Assembly (NCBI GenBank): GCA_943736015.1 | Contig: OX031063.1 | Span: 5,251,001-5,315,000, forward strand | Length of the DNA: 64,000 nt | Direction of reading: 5' to 3' | From: Tridacna crocea | Taxonomy: Eukaryota; Mollusca; Bivalvia; Cardiida; Cardiidae | Shown here: piece after piece, positions 11,375 to 20,329 of the stretch | Layout of the letters: every line of letters starts with the position of its first letter | Numbering within the stretch: the stretch's first letter is position 1 | Program-made: the position numbers and the translations under genes | Notes under the pieces: generated by a model | Seen by the model: the letters and a program-made list of their open reading frames with translations, nothing else | What the model was told of the DNA's origin: nothing | Databases searched by the model: none

Positions 11375-11905
11375 AGAGGACACCTTTTGAAAACGTTGTG
11401 AGAGAAGAAAAATGTAACTAAGCAGTATTTCTCTTTTTTCATCAATGTTTATTTTTTTCTATCGTGTTCGAGACAAATATCATGATGTAGACCAAATTCA
11501 GTTTTGTCAAATCTAAAACGTTGTAGCTCTGTATGTAGATAAGGATGTAAACGGAGTTTTAACGTATAGAATTTGAAATAATCTCAATAAAACGGACCAA
11601 TGAGTACATGCATGAAAACCAATTCATAAGCGTTAACGTTTTTATCGAAACGCTCACATTTAGATAAAAAATAAAATGTTTTGTTATTGGTTTGCTCGCT
11701 TCTAATTTGATGTCGTTTTAATGTGGTTTATCGAATCTGAGGAAGAGGCCTTTTGGAAAACATTGAGGAAAAAGACGAACATGCTTGTAAGCAGCAATAC
11801 TTTCTTTTTTTCCACACACTATTTTCTATTAATATTGTGACAAATTTCTGGACCGCGTTTAATTTTTCAGGTTTAAAACTTTGTCATTTCTTAAAAAGTT
11901 ATCTG
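11375..11905. mobile_element. Two degenerate family A-like remnants
   Basis: Around 11385-11450 (GAAAACGTTGTGAGAGAAG) and 11750-11825 (GGAAAACATTGAGGAAAAAG) are old hairpin halves. Two flanking blocks are themselves duplicated (GGTTTTACATGTACGCATAC near 11217 and a similar one near 12178), so this stretch seems to have been locally duplicated before it decayed. Confidence 0.5.
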
Positions 11906-12134
11906 TTAACCCTTTACCCCATAAGGCATTACTGTGGCATCTCAAATGGATCCTAAATAACAGCAAGGATGAAGCCGTTTCTTATGTGTATATGACACCT
12001 TTTGATAGTGAAGAAAACATTGTGGCAAAAGGTGAAATTGCTCGTCACGAGCAATTTCGCCTTTTGCCACAATGTTTTCTAAAGGCTCCTAAAAGCAATG
12101 TGTAGAAATGAGTATCTATGGAGTAATGGGTTAA
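11906..12134. mobile_element. TTAA-flanked hairpin MITE, family B
   Basis: TTAA at 11906 and 12131. The terminus is TTAACCCTTTACCCCATAAG and the right end is GAGTAATGGGTTAA. The central palindrome TGAAATTGCTCGTCACGAGC has the same outer stem as family A (AAAACATTGTGG) but a different apex, and its arms outside the hairpin are unrelated to family A. Other family B copies are at 25459-25694, 32470-32697 and 51075-51303. Confidence 0.85.
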
Positions 12135-12417
12135 GTAATTCTAACGTATAAATTTTAAATTGATCTGAATAAAACTGTTTTACATGTACGTGCACTACCT
12201 CATATACGTTAACGCTTTATCGATTTTATCGAAACGCACACCTTCAAACTGTTGTTATTGTTGTTGTTATTGTTGTTGTTGACTATTTTGGTTGATTATT
12301 GTTATTATCTTGTTTGCTTGTTTAGAATTTCAGGTCTTTCCAAAGTAGTTTCAGTCATCTGATTTATCGAATTTTGCTTGGTTTATCGTTTGTTTGCCTG
12401 GTATTTAACGTCGTTTA

Positions 12418-12490
12418 AACCCCTTAGCTACTCAGTGCGACTTTCAAATCTTTTGCGGACAATGTAGATCAAGATCAGACTGCACAGGAA
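12418..12490. mobile_element. Truncated family C MITE
   Basis: AACCCCTTAGCTACTCAGTG through GATCAAGATCAGACTGCACA; the right arm is missing. Confidence 0.65.
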
Positions 12491-12639
12491 GTTCCAAACA
12501 CTAATGAACTACAAAGCTCGAACATTATAGAAAAGCAGTTGGATTAGGCATAAAAAAAGGAGACAACACATGTAACGCAAAGTAGGAGAAAATACTGATA
12601 TCTCTCAATTTGTCTGGAAAGTACATGTACTATAAGCTT

Positions 12640-12800
12640 GGCTCTGCAGTGCAGTCGGTGGCGTACTAGACCTGAAATCAGGGAGTTGCCACTTCTAATT
12701 CCTAGCTCGTCCATGGTCGTTTAAGGGATTGATCATAGGTTACTAAATTCATCTTCATATTCCATTTCTGTTGCATTAAAAATTTTGTCGAAGACAATGC
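12640..12800 (+). mobile_element. tRNA-like SINE remnant
   Basis: TTGGCTCTGCAGTGCAGTCGG with a degraded B box-like GCCACTTCTAATTCCTAGC about 50 bp on, followed by a body block (AGGGATTGATCATAGG ... GAAGACAATGCC) also seen in the SINEs of this window. Too degraded to be a tRNA gene. Confidence 0.45.
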
Positions 12801-12859
12801 CACTCTGAGTTCAATAACAAATGTTCAATATTGAATTCTGAAGACCATATATCATATTT

Positions 12860-13260
12860 TGTACATAATCGAAAAAGTAAATAGCCTTCCATTGGCACAA
12901 TGATATACCCAAAAACTTGTCTACTGACCGCTTTGGTTCCAGACATGTTCATTTCGTTCTCATGCTTATTCGTACCATGATTGAACGCTACTCAATTTGA
13001 TTGTGCACGAATATTTATAGGTCTAAAAGTATTTTATTGTTTGGAATTCGATCCTGACGGCAAAAGGTATCCCAAAATCATAGTTTTCATCTGTAAATCA
13101 GAATTAATTCGATGTATTACATTGTTTCCATCTCAACCAATCATACACCCTTTAGTCAAGGGACTTTACTCCTGACTCCCCCTGAATAATCAATACACAA
13201 CTGATGCAAACTTTAGCACCTGTACTCTCTCTTTAACGGAAAAACGTGTGTTAATTTGCT
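12860..13260 (-). repeat. Dispersed repeat I, copy 2 (inverted)
   Basis: Reverse-complement match to 7200-7600; see that entry for shared blocks. Diverged and non-coding. Confidence 0.6.
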
Positions 13261-13464
13261 TAGGAGGTGAATTTTCAAATTAATAATTTGAAAAAAAAAG
13301 GAAATCGCCACACCAGCGTTTTCAATGCTTTGATTTTCTACGAATTATCATTTATTATGGAAGTTCGAAACAAAATTTACTTGTACATAAATGCGCACAA
13401 GGATACTACCGATCAAGGTGACTAGACACTCAATCAAACTTCCCAAACTCCTCAAAGTTTCCTC

Positions 13465-13905
13465 CTTAACCCATTCCTTGTCGATAAATTCTAGACTCTT
13501 TCAAGTTTAAAGCATTTGCAGACGACAAAAATAAATGTGACTCAAACGCTGATTTTCTTTTCTCTTTACTTTGGGGGATAGAATTAGAACACGTTGTTGG
13601 AGGGAAAAAAATCATATTACCAGAATTTTTTGTACAGTCCTTTCAAAAGTAATCTTCTTTAGTTCGTGTCCGACATATATTAGTTGGTAAAGAGTTAAAT
13701 GAATTTATAAAGAAGATTTTTTTTTACAAAACTGAACCTTGATTTTATATAGTTTTACATTGTACAGATACCAATAAAAACGTCGTCATACAGGGAGATA
13801 TTCCTCATTACGAGTAATTTCTCCTGTTGGCATTTATGATTTTAAAAAAGTGGCCTGTAGGACGAAATAACGAAATAAGTTTTCTGTTAATGTTGAAGGG
13901 TTAAA
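13465..13905. mobile_element. Degraded family A MITE plus a second hairpin remnant
   Basis: Positions 13465-13696 run from TTAACCCATTCCTTG to GGTAAAGAGTTAA with the internal AAAGCATTTGCAGACGAC block but a ruined hairpin. From 13697 to 13903 a second remnant keeps a hairpin-like GAGATATTCCTCATTACGAG and ends AAGGGTTAA. Confidence 0.6.
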
Positions 13906-13950
13906 TGTTCAGGCAGATGCGCAATCCATTGTCATTTTATTGGCAATATT

Positions 13951-14183
13951 TTTAAACTCTTTACCAACCTACAAAATTTTGACGCATCGAAATTAAATGC
14001 ATTCGCAGACGACAATTTAAACAAGTCTAGAATACCTGAATTTGTTTTTAGAGGGTAGGAAACATTGTGGGAAAAGGAGAAAATGCTGGTGACCAGCATT
14101 TTCTCCTTTTCCCACAATGTTTTCTAAAGCCCCTTCCCTCACATCAAGGCCATCAATACTCAAGAGGTGTGTTCAAAGGTTAA
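13951..14183. mobile_element. TTAA-type hairpin MITE, family A
   Basis: Left end TTTAAACTCTTTACCAACC, internal AATGCATTCGCAGACGACA, a perfect central hairpin with apex GCTGGTGACCAGC (about 14066-14121) and a right end at AAAGGTTAA. Confidence 0.8.
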
Positions 14184-14284
14184 TACAACTGTTTTATAAC
14201 ACTTAATGCGCTAAATAAACTTGCAACGGAATTTTAATGGGGGGAAAAGACACACTGCAAGATTTATATACCTTTCAGCTAATT

Positions 14285-14412
14285 CGTCTCTCCAAGTATG
14301 TTAAAAAGAGTAGATTCTAGATCAGGCTGCAAGTTTTGTGCAGGCACATCATTCATTTAAAGTGTTCGCAAAATTATAATGGTCTATTCTAGATTTTCAA
14401 GGGTTAGGTTTG
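14285..14412. mobile_element. Degenerate family C remnant
   Basis: Contains AGATTCTAGATCAGGCTGCA and GTTTTGTGCAGGCA, a decayed hairpin, then TCAAGGGTTAGG. Weak but consistent with family C. Confidence 0.45.
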
Positions 14413-14615
14413 TGTACTTTGGCGTGTAGGCATGCATCCATTTTGTTGTTAGCAAGTTTTTGCACGTATCACTTACATTTCGCTAATTTTTTGTATCATT
14501 AACCCTTCTTTCCTAGGACGAATTCAAACATAACGTTACCAGTAATGCATAATAAAACAGTTGAAATGTATACGAACATCTTTGCTACAAGCATTTTAGA
14601 GACCACCCCAGGGAC

Positions 14616-14718
14616 AATCATCATTATCATCATCAGCATCATCATTGTCGTCATCGTCATCGCCATAAGTATCATTAATATTATAGTAATCATAATCATT
14701 GTCATTGTCACCTTCTTC
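14616..14718. repeat. (ATC)n / (CTT)n microsatellite
   Basis: An interrupted ATC/ATT triplet repeat that yields Ile/Val-rich frames on one strand and Met-rich frames on the other. The frames are low complexity and I do not call them genes. Confidence 0.85.
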
Positions 14719-14812
14719 TTCTTCATTTTCCCTTTTATAGTCGGCTCCGTGTTAGGTAACTTTGTGTTGTATTTTGTGTCAGGTCAACCTGTAGATGTAG
14801 ATATCTAAGGGC

Positions 14813-15560
14813 TATCCATAGTCGGCTCAGTGCATTGAGTCGGCACAGTTTTAGTACGTCAACCGGTCATTGTTATCATATGGTCGACGCAGCTTATCAT
14901 ATTGTCGGCTGAGTGTTTCCATAAAGTCGGCTCAGTGTTTTCATAAAGTCGGCTCAGTGTTATCATATAGTGGGATCAGTGTTAGCATATTGTCGGCCCA
15001 GAGATTTTTTTCCGATAGAGTTGGCCCAATTTTATTATATAGTCGGCTCAGTGTTATCATATAGTCGGCTCTGGTTTTCTTTTTCGATATAGTCGACTCA
15101 GTGTTGTCATATAGTCGGCTCAGTGTTATCGTACATACGGCTCAGTGTTATCATACATTCGGCTCATTTCTATCATACAGTCGCCTCAGTGTTGTCATAC
15201 AGTCCGTATAGTGTTGTCATATAGTCGGCTCAGTGTTTTTAATATGTAGTCGACTCAATGTTATCACATTGTCGGCCCAGTTTTATCATATTGCCAGCCC
15301 AGAATGTTTTTTCGATATAGTCAGCCCAGTGTTATCATATAGTCGGCTCAGTGTTATCATACATTCGGCTCAGTGTTATCATACAATTGGCTTAGTGTTA
15401 TCATAATTATAGTCGGCTCTGATTTTTTTTCTATATAATCGGCTCAGTGTTATCATATAGTCGGCTCAGTGTTATCATACATTCGGCTCAGTGTTATCAT
15501 ACAATTGGCTCAGTGTTATCATACAGTGGGTTCTGTGTTATCATAATAGTCGGCTTAGAG
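14813..15560. repeat. 21-bp satellite array
   Basis: About 35 units of the type AGTCGGCTCAGTGTTATCAT plus A, with variants (ATTCGGCTC, AATTGGCTC, GTCGGCCCAG). Higher-order order is visible: a block with CATACATTCGGCTCAGTG, CATACAATTGGCTTAG and TTTTTTTCTATATA spacers recurs near 15330-15440 and 15445-15545, so whole multi-unit blocks were duplicated. Confidence 0.9.
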
Positions 15561-15566
15561 TCGTGA

Positions 15567-15625
15567 TCTGAGACGACACTGTACACAAATGTCCGAATGC
15601 CTCGTTTCGGGTGTTGCAAGCCGTA
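15567..15625. mobile_element. Family F terminus fragment
   Basis: TGAGACGACACTGTACACAA then ATGTCCGAATGCC and CGGGTGTTGCAAGCCGTAT, the right end of the GC-cored MITE. It abuts the end of the satellite. Confidence 0.75.
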
Positions 15626-15790
15626 TAGTCCGCTGAGTAATATATGATCGCCTGTGGTTCATTACATACCCAGTTTAGAGTTGTTATGGGCAGCAAGGAG
15701 TTATATCGTCGACGCAAGTTTAGCATGTGGTAAACTCGGTGTTATTACTTATAAACCATGATATAACCTCTTCTTGAGATATGTAACGTT

Positions 15791-15980
15791 TAATTATAAA
15801 ATAAACACAAGCTTTCGGCGGTACAACCGCCTTCTTCAAGTGTGATCCTGTGATAAAATGCCTGCAGTAATGTTCAGTTGTTTACCTAAACAACTGAACA
15901 TTACTGCAGGCATTTTATCACAGGATCACACTTGAAGAAGGCGGTTGTACCGCCGAAAGCTTGTGTTTATTTTATAATTA
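15791..15980. repeat. Near-perfect 190-bp palindrome
   Basis: Arms 15791-15884 and 15887-15980 are reverse complements over 94 bp with a 2-nt centre (CC at 15885-15886). I found no mismatch by eye. The arms contain CTTGAAGAAGGCGGTTGTAC followed by CGCCGAAAGC. That layout recalls a degenerate hammerhead-type core (GAAG, short stem, CGAAA) found at the ends of some Penelope-like elements, but it lacks the canonical CUGAUGA. No coding capacity. Confidence 0.9.
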
Positions 15981-15984
15981 TTAC

Positions 15985-16430
15985 TTAAACATGGACGACT
16001 CCTTGTCATCAATTTTTCGAATTAGAGTCTAAATTTATCTTTCGGTGCAATCATATAAATTTGACGATTATAATAATAAAAAAAGCTGCAATTTTTGTGC
16101 GTTTAAATAACAGAACGATTGTTTTGTAGTTGGTAAAACTGTCTTTTCATTGTAAATTTGGTATGCGTTCATCAACATGATTTGAATATGAATCCTCATA
16201 ATAGATGTCTGTTATTTATCACGCTACGTTTGCACAAGTCTACGCGATACTCTGGCGTGATGTCTAAAATACATTAAGATACTACGTAGCCCATTAGGAA
16301 AAAAGCATTGGAAAAAAGGTTTCCTTTTCTTTGCAATTCTTATATCCTGACAATTTACCAAATATCGGCTTAGTTAATTCAGTGATAACTCACCTTTTGA
16401 AGTTTGGTCCGATCATGAAACCTGTAAAGC
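15985..16430. other. Unassigned spacer
   Basis: AT-rich; no gene, no repeat match noted in the window. Confidence 0.45.
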
Positions 16431-16434
16431 TCTC

Positions 16435-16663
16435 TTAATCCATTGCCACACATTCCCTACTTTTGACGACCCTTAGAAAGATACCTTTAGAAAACATTGT
16501 GGAAAAAGGAGAAAGTGCTGGTAACCAGCATTTTCTCCTTTTCCCACAATGATTTCTACCCTTCACAAAACAAATATCGAATTTTCAGTCACTTTTATTT
16601 TGTCGTCTGCAAATGCTTTCGATTTGAACAAGCCTAAAATATTGTCGTTTGGTGATGGGTTAA
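16435..16663. mobile_element. TTAA-flanked hairpin MITE, family A
   Basis: TTAA at 16435 and 16660. The termini are TTAATCCATTGCCACAC and GGTGATGGGTTAA, the apex is GCTGGTAACCAGC and the TTTTGTCGTCTGCAAATGC block is in reverse orientation compared with 6026-6253. Confidence 0.85.
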
Positions 16664-16755
16664 GTGGAAAACTAGCAGCAGATAGAACATTTATCATTAA
16701 CACTTTCGGAAGTTACCTACATCATGTAAAACAAACAAAAGAGAGATAAACAGAT

Positions 16756-16890
16756 ATGAGACACGCTGTTAGAACCATTTTTGAAATAAAATCCATTTTT
16801 GAAATAAAAATTTCAAGAGGTCGAAATTTTTATTTAAAAAATGTGTCTTTTTTTTTTATTTCAAAACTGGTTCTAACACACTCTCTGTAA
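16756..16890. mobile_element. Fold-back element with adjoining poly-G
   Basis: Inverted arms CTGTTAGAACCATTTTTG and CAAAACTGGTTCTAACA enclose an inner inverted AAATAAAAATTTC pair, giving a long imperfect hairpin. A run of 16 or more G's follows at about 16900-16926. Confidence 0.65.
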
Positions 16891-16991
16891 AGGGGGGAAA
16901 GGGGGGGGGGGGGGGTGAGAGGGGGGTTATTGAATTTCCGTGATCCATGGTACCTGGCGATCCATTAACATACAGATAGACAGATAGATAC

Positions 16992-17175
16992 ATGATAGCA
17001 ACTTATTTTTAACAACAGATTTAATCATGCATGTGTAGTCTTGTCCTAGGACATACAGAAAATTGACAAATAGCGAAAAGTTTCGGTCCAGGTTAGCCTG
17101 CGCGGAATGCGCAGGCTAACCTGGGTCGATACTTTTCGCAGTAGCATTAAGCCCCTTTTTCAAAGAGCATGGTTC
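16992..17175. mobile_element. GC-hairpin element, family E
   Basis: Palindrome AGCGAAAAGTTTCGGTCC ... GGTCGATACTTTTCGC around GCGCGGAATGCGC (17077-17140), then the terminal GCATTAAGCCCCTTTTTC and GAGCATGGTTCATA. Confidence 0.75.
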
Positions 17176-17200
17176 ATACATTTTTTGCTCTGTCATGTTT

Positions 17201-17415
17201 AACCCTTAACCCGCTAAATAAGATAAATCAAACTTTAAAGCGGACGATGAAAACGTAGATGTTGTTATTTCAAAGTTATTTTTATTAAAAAAAATATCTC
17301 CCCATCGGACAATGTAGATCCAAGATCTGACTGCATGTTTTTCGCAGTTTGATCTTGATCTACATTGTCCACAAAAAGGTCCTTGGGTCGCACTTAGAAG
17401 CCAAAGAGTCAAATA
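17201..17415. mobile_element. TTAA-type hairpin MITE, family C (full length)
   Basis: Starts TTAACCCTTAACCCGCTAAA, has the hairpin AGATCCAAGATCTGACTGCA with its partner GTTTGATCTTGATC at about 17306-17366, and ends GCACTTAGAAGCCAAAGAGT. Same arrangement as 55180-55378. Confidence 0.8.
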
Positions 17416-17747
17416 TCTTTGTATTACTCGAACAAAGTAACATGAAATTAATGACCTCTATTGCCATTAATTTCACGCTTGAATTGGTGTCCGAACCTAG
17501 CTTCGGCCAATCTGGTCTGCATTCGGAAATATGTGAGAGTTTTCAACTCTTTCGGCTGCTGATAGATTCGTCTTTAAATGATACTTAAAAAACCCGAAAG
17601 AAACATTATTTTATTGGTTTAAATTGGTAAGAAGTGGGTGGCACAGATTTAAGATGCACTTTGTGTACAACCCGATCTTGATCTATGCAATCCGCAAAAG
17701 CTTCTTATTTTGACTGTCACTGTAAGGATCGAACCCGACATTTACTG
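17416..17747. other. Unassigned; family C fragment near 17640-17710
   Basis: A short plus-strand ORF crosses 17416-17588 without a recognisable domain. At 17640-17710 a worn family C piece remains (CCGATCTTGATCTATGCA, CCGCAAAAGC). ACTG at 17744-17747 is the right-hand copy (in element orientation) of the TRIM target duplication. Confidence 0.45.
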
Positions 17748-17955
17748 TCTTACGAACGAAGTCCGTAACAAAGAAACAAATGAATAAATGCATGGCAGAG
17801 AAATAAGGATCGGAGCGGGATTCGAACTCCGAACTCCCGGACGCAAAGCCAATACCCTAACCACTGAGCCAAAGAGATATCTCCCTGACGCAGTAGCCAG
17901 GCATTGTATTTAAATCGGGAGTATACCATGCAGGAAGGAGTGGTCTGTCGTAACA
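17748..17955 (-). repeat. TRIM 3' LTR
   Basis: 208 bp, identical to 18072-18279. Pol III A box at 17861-17871 and B box at 17818-17828. ACTG flanks it at 17744-17747. Confidence 0.88.
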
Positions 17956-17966
17956 CACCCCCTCTT
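17956..17966 (-). promoter_or_regulatory. Polypurine tract of the TRIM
   Basis: Minus strand AAGAGGGGGTG ends exactly where the 3' LTR begins, the position needed to prime plus-strand DNA synthesis. Confidence 0.85.
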
Positions 17967-18053
17967 AAAGTCATCATTTATTGATGACTCAAAGCCTTAT
18001 TAGGCAGGAAGTCCGATTTTGGACAACAAATGGGATTAATGGCTCAATGGCCA

Positions 18054-18071
18054 ATCCCGGACGAGCCCCCA
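18054..18071 (-). promoter_or_regulatory. Primer-binding site for tRNA-Pro
   Basis: Minus strand TGGGGGCTCGTCCGGGAT, directly after the 5' LTR. It is complementary over 18 nt to the 3' end of eukaryotic tRNA-Pro including CCA (ATCCCGGACGAGCCCCCA). This is the primer used by many LTR elements. Confidence 0.9.
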
Positions 18072-18279
18072 TCTTACGAACGAAGTCCGTAACAAAGAAA
18101 CAAATGAATAAATGCATGGCAGAGAAATAAGGATCGGAGCGGGATTCGAACTCCGAACTCCCGGACGCAAAGCCAATACCCTAACCACTGAGCCAAAGAG
18201 ATATCTCCCTGACGCAGTAGCCAGGCATTGTATTTAAATCGGGAGTATACCATGCAGGAAGGAGTGGTCTGTCGTAACA
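18072..18279 (-). repeat. TRIM 5' LTR
   Basis: 208 bp, identical to 17748-17955. Pol III A box at 18185-18195 and B box at 18142-18152. Start-to-start spacing is 43 bp, as in tRNA genes. The last 21 nt contain a small TTACG...CGTAA stem. Confidence 0.88.
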
Positions 18280-18283
18280 ACTG

Positions 18284-18760
18284 TTAACAGAATTTCCGTG
18301 CCATTCGATTATACCCGATGATATAAATATTCACTCTTTAATTATTGTTTGCATAAAGGTCAATTTAAGGTCAATTTGTTCGAGTAGTACCATATTAAAT
18401 GATTATGATGATTTTCTGTCAGACTATAAGCCACCAGCCGCGGATACAGACAATTCTTGCTCCATAAAGCAATTATTTGTTGAGAAGAGAGACTATTAAA
18501 TTCAAAACATAAATCTTTGAATTTAGAAAAATTATTGCTACATACAGTTGACTGCGTAACACAATCTATCACTGACAAAGGTTCGGATATGTGAAAGTAT
18601 AAAAGCACAGTTAACTTCACAGCTGACCTTAGAGAGCCAAATAAGTGACTGTAAATTTTCATTCAATAAGAGGGACAAAAAAAATGCAGTGTTCATGGAA
18701 AGTCCATTTAAAATGTCTGAATTAGTATCTAACAATGTAGATTTAAGATCAGGGTCCATA
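18284..18760. other. Unassigned spacer
   Basis: Two overlapping minus-strand ORFs cross here without recognisable domains or homologous repeats. I see nothing I can name. Confidence 0.4.
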
Positions 18761-18763
18761 TTC

Positions 18764-18942
18764 ACCAACAATTCTTAAAAACAGTATTTGTCTTGTTCTT
18801 CAAGATTTTCTAACCATGAAAGTAACAGAACTTCTGACTGGCTAAACCAAATGATTTAGCCAATCAAGAGTTCTCTTACTTTCAGACTGACAAAATTCTA
18901 AAGAATAAGACGAAGAATGTTCTTAAGAATGTTCGGTGCAAT
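18764..18942. mobile_element. Fold-back MITE
   Basis: Ends CACCAACAATTCTTAAAAAC and GTTCTTAAGAATGTTCGGTG are inverted repeats. Inside, GAAAGTAACAGAACTTCTGA pairs with its imperfect complement around a TGGCTAAACCAAATGATTTA centre. Confidence 0.7.
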
Positions 18943-18994
18943 CTGACCTTCATCTACGGTGTGTGAAAAAGTAAACGCAAGCTGTGTTTGACAC

Positions 18995-19224
18995 TTAACC
19001 CTTTCCCAAACAAGCCCTGGTTTTTACGTGTCTGCAGTACAAGTCTTTTGAAAACACTGTGGGAAAAGGAGAAATTGCTCGTAACGAGCAATTTCTCCTT
19101 TTTCCCACAGTGTTTTTTATCCTTCAGTAGAACTTTCTACCATTTTCATCTAATTAAAAAATTGTTGTCTCCAAACTCTTTCAGTTTAGGACAGTCTAAA
19201 ATTCGTCGTTTGGGAAAGGGTTAA
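18995..19224. mobile_element. TTAA-flanked hairpin MITE just 3' of the HSPA12-like stop codon
   Basis: TTAA at 18995 and 19221, termini TTAACCCTTTCCCAAACAAG and GTTTGGGAAAGGGTTAA, apex GCTCGTAACGAGC on the family A-type outer stem. It begins 35 bp beyond the stop codon of the minus-strand gene, so its hairpin probably lies in the 3' UTR or just after it. Confidence 0.85.
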
Positions 19225-19259
19225 TTGAACTCTAGGCCACATGTATCAGTCTTAAATAT

Positions 19260-20329
19260 TCATGACTTGTTTGAGCTGGTCAATGCGAAGCACTTTTGTG
19301 CAAACATCCCGCTAGTTTCGTCTACCCCTTCAACTAATACACTTGACCCTAGAAGGGTCATCCGAATCAATACTGTCGCCTTGCCATCCAGATCGTCGGG
19401 CACTTTGACGACAAGTTTACCAAGACAGGCACAACCGTCGTCTGTGGTGTACCTTGGTTGTCGCTGGATTGACGCATAAACAGGAACCGATACTACTTTC
19501 TGTTTCGATCGGTTCAAAACGAGGCGCTGTGTTCTCGAGAAATCTCCAATATTCACGTTTTTACCGATACCTACATGAGCATGAAATATGTCGGTACAAT
19601 ACCGTTTACCACCTGATATAAAAAGTTTATCAACTGAATGGTTGTTTTCGTTAAACGGAACCGCCATCCCGACACCAAGAGTATATTTGGTTGACACCGG
19701 AAGGTGAGAGTCTGGGTTATGGCCCAATAAAACTCCGCCTTTCATTACAATATGTTCAGAATCGTCCACCATTATAATGTTGGCGGTCGGGTAATAATAC
19801 TTTGCAGCCCCGACAACTACGGGCGAGTCGACGAACCCGCCGACAAAATATATAGCATCACATTGTTTAGTTTCTGGATCACGTGACAGATTGGCTAGGT
19901 ATCCCATAGTGCTTTTCACCGCAGGTCCAAAAATATCTTTCATTACTGTTCTGTCGAGAATAAGACTGTCTTCATAAAACTGGACTCGACCTACGTAATC
20001 TGTGTCGTCGATATAAAACTGCATGGATTGTTTATGTTTTGAATGACACAACTTCACAAAAGATTGTGGCAAATTGATTTGGGCTGCCATGTCACTTTCA
20101 AGAGAAAATTGTCTTTTCCTGATTTCAAACTCGTAGAGTAATTCCATAAAATCTAGTTTATATTTTTTCGCATAACTTTCAATAAAATCAGCGCCGAACA
20201 AATTTTGAAGAAACTTCATGAAATCGACGTCCACTCGGCTACCTCCGGAAGAGTTTCCGAGATTTTTTGAGAATTCCGTAATGTTTCCGTTTTCCGACAT
20301 TTCTTGTATTACTATATCACTGCTTGTTC
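19260..20329 (-). CDS. HSPA12-like exon 5 (aa 224-579, stop)
   Basis: The acceptor TATTCCAG precedes GA at 20329. With the G carried from exon 4 it reads GTSSDIVIQE. It holds VDVDFMKFLQNLFGADFI and FEIRKRQF (HSPA12 lid-side helices), YFVGGFVDSP and MKGGVLLGHNP, and ends SSNKS then TGA at 19260-19262. The long open frame continues upstream of the acceptor to a Met at 20375 only by chance. Confidence 0.92.

Larger units (their letters stand above)
17748..18279 (-). mobile_element. Intact miniature LTR retrotransposon (TRIM) with tRNA-like Pol III boxes in its LTRs
   Basis: Read on the minus strand this is: 5' LTR 18279-18072, PBS, short interior, PPT, 3' LTR 17955-17748. The two 208-bp LTRs look identical, which implies a recent insertion. 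LTRs start TGTTACGACAG. The target duplication is CAGT on the minus strand (18280-18283 and 17744-17747). The 116-bp interior has no ORF, so reverse transcriptase and integrase must come from elsewhere. Each LTR carries a tRNA-like block with A box TGGCTCAGTGG (LTR 85-95) and B box AGTTCGAATCC (LTR 128-138). No TTTT occurs anywhere on the sense strand. The alternative reading, two tandem SINEs, does not explain the exact PBS and PPT. Confidence 0.88.

Noticed and set aside
14499-14808. Ile/Val-rich membrane protein or Met-rich protein
   Set aside because: The hydrophobic run is an ATC/ATT microsatellite read in frame.
14813-15560. CRISPR array
   Set aside because: Units are directly adjacent without unique spacers, and the window is eukaryotic.
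17748-18279. Two tRNA genes or two tandem SINEs
   Set aside because: The tRNA-like block does not fold into a full cloverleaf with a normal anticodon arm by eye, and the exact tRNA-Pro PBS, PPT and terminal target duplication are not explained by SINEs.
19225-19479. Plus-strand ORF opposite HSPA12-like exon 5
   Set aside because: Shadow of the minus-strand coding exon.
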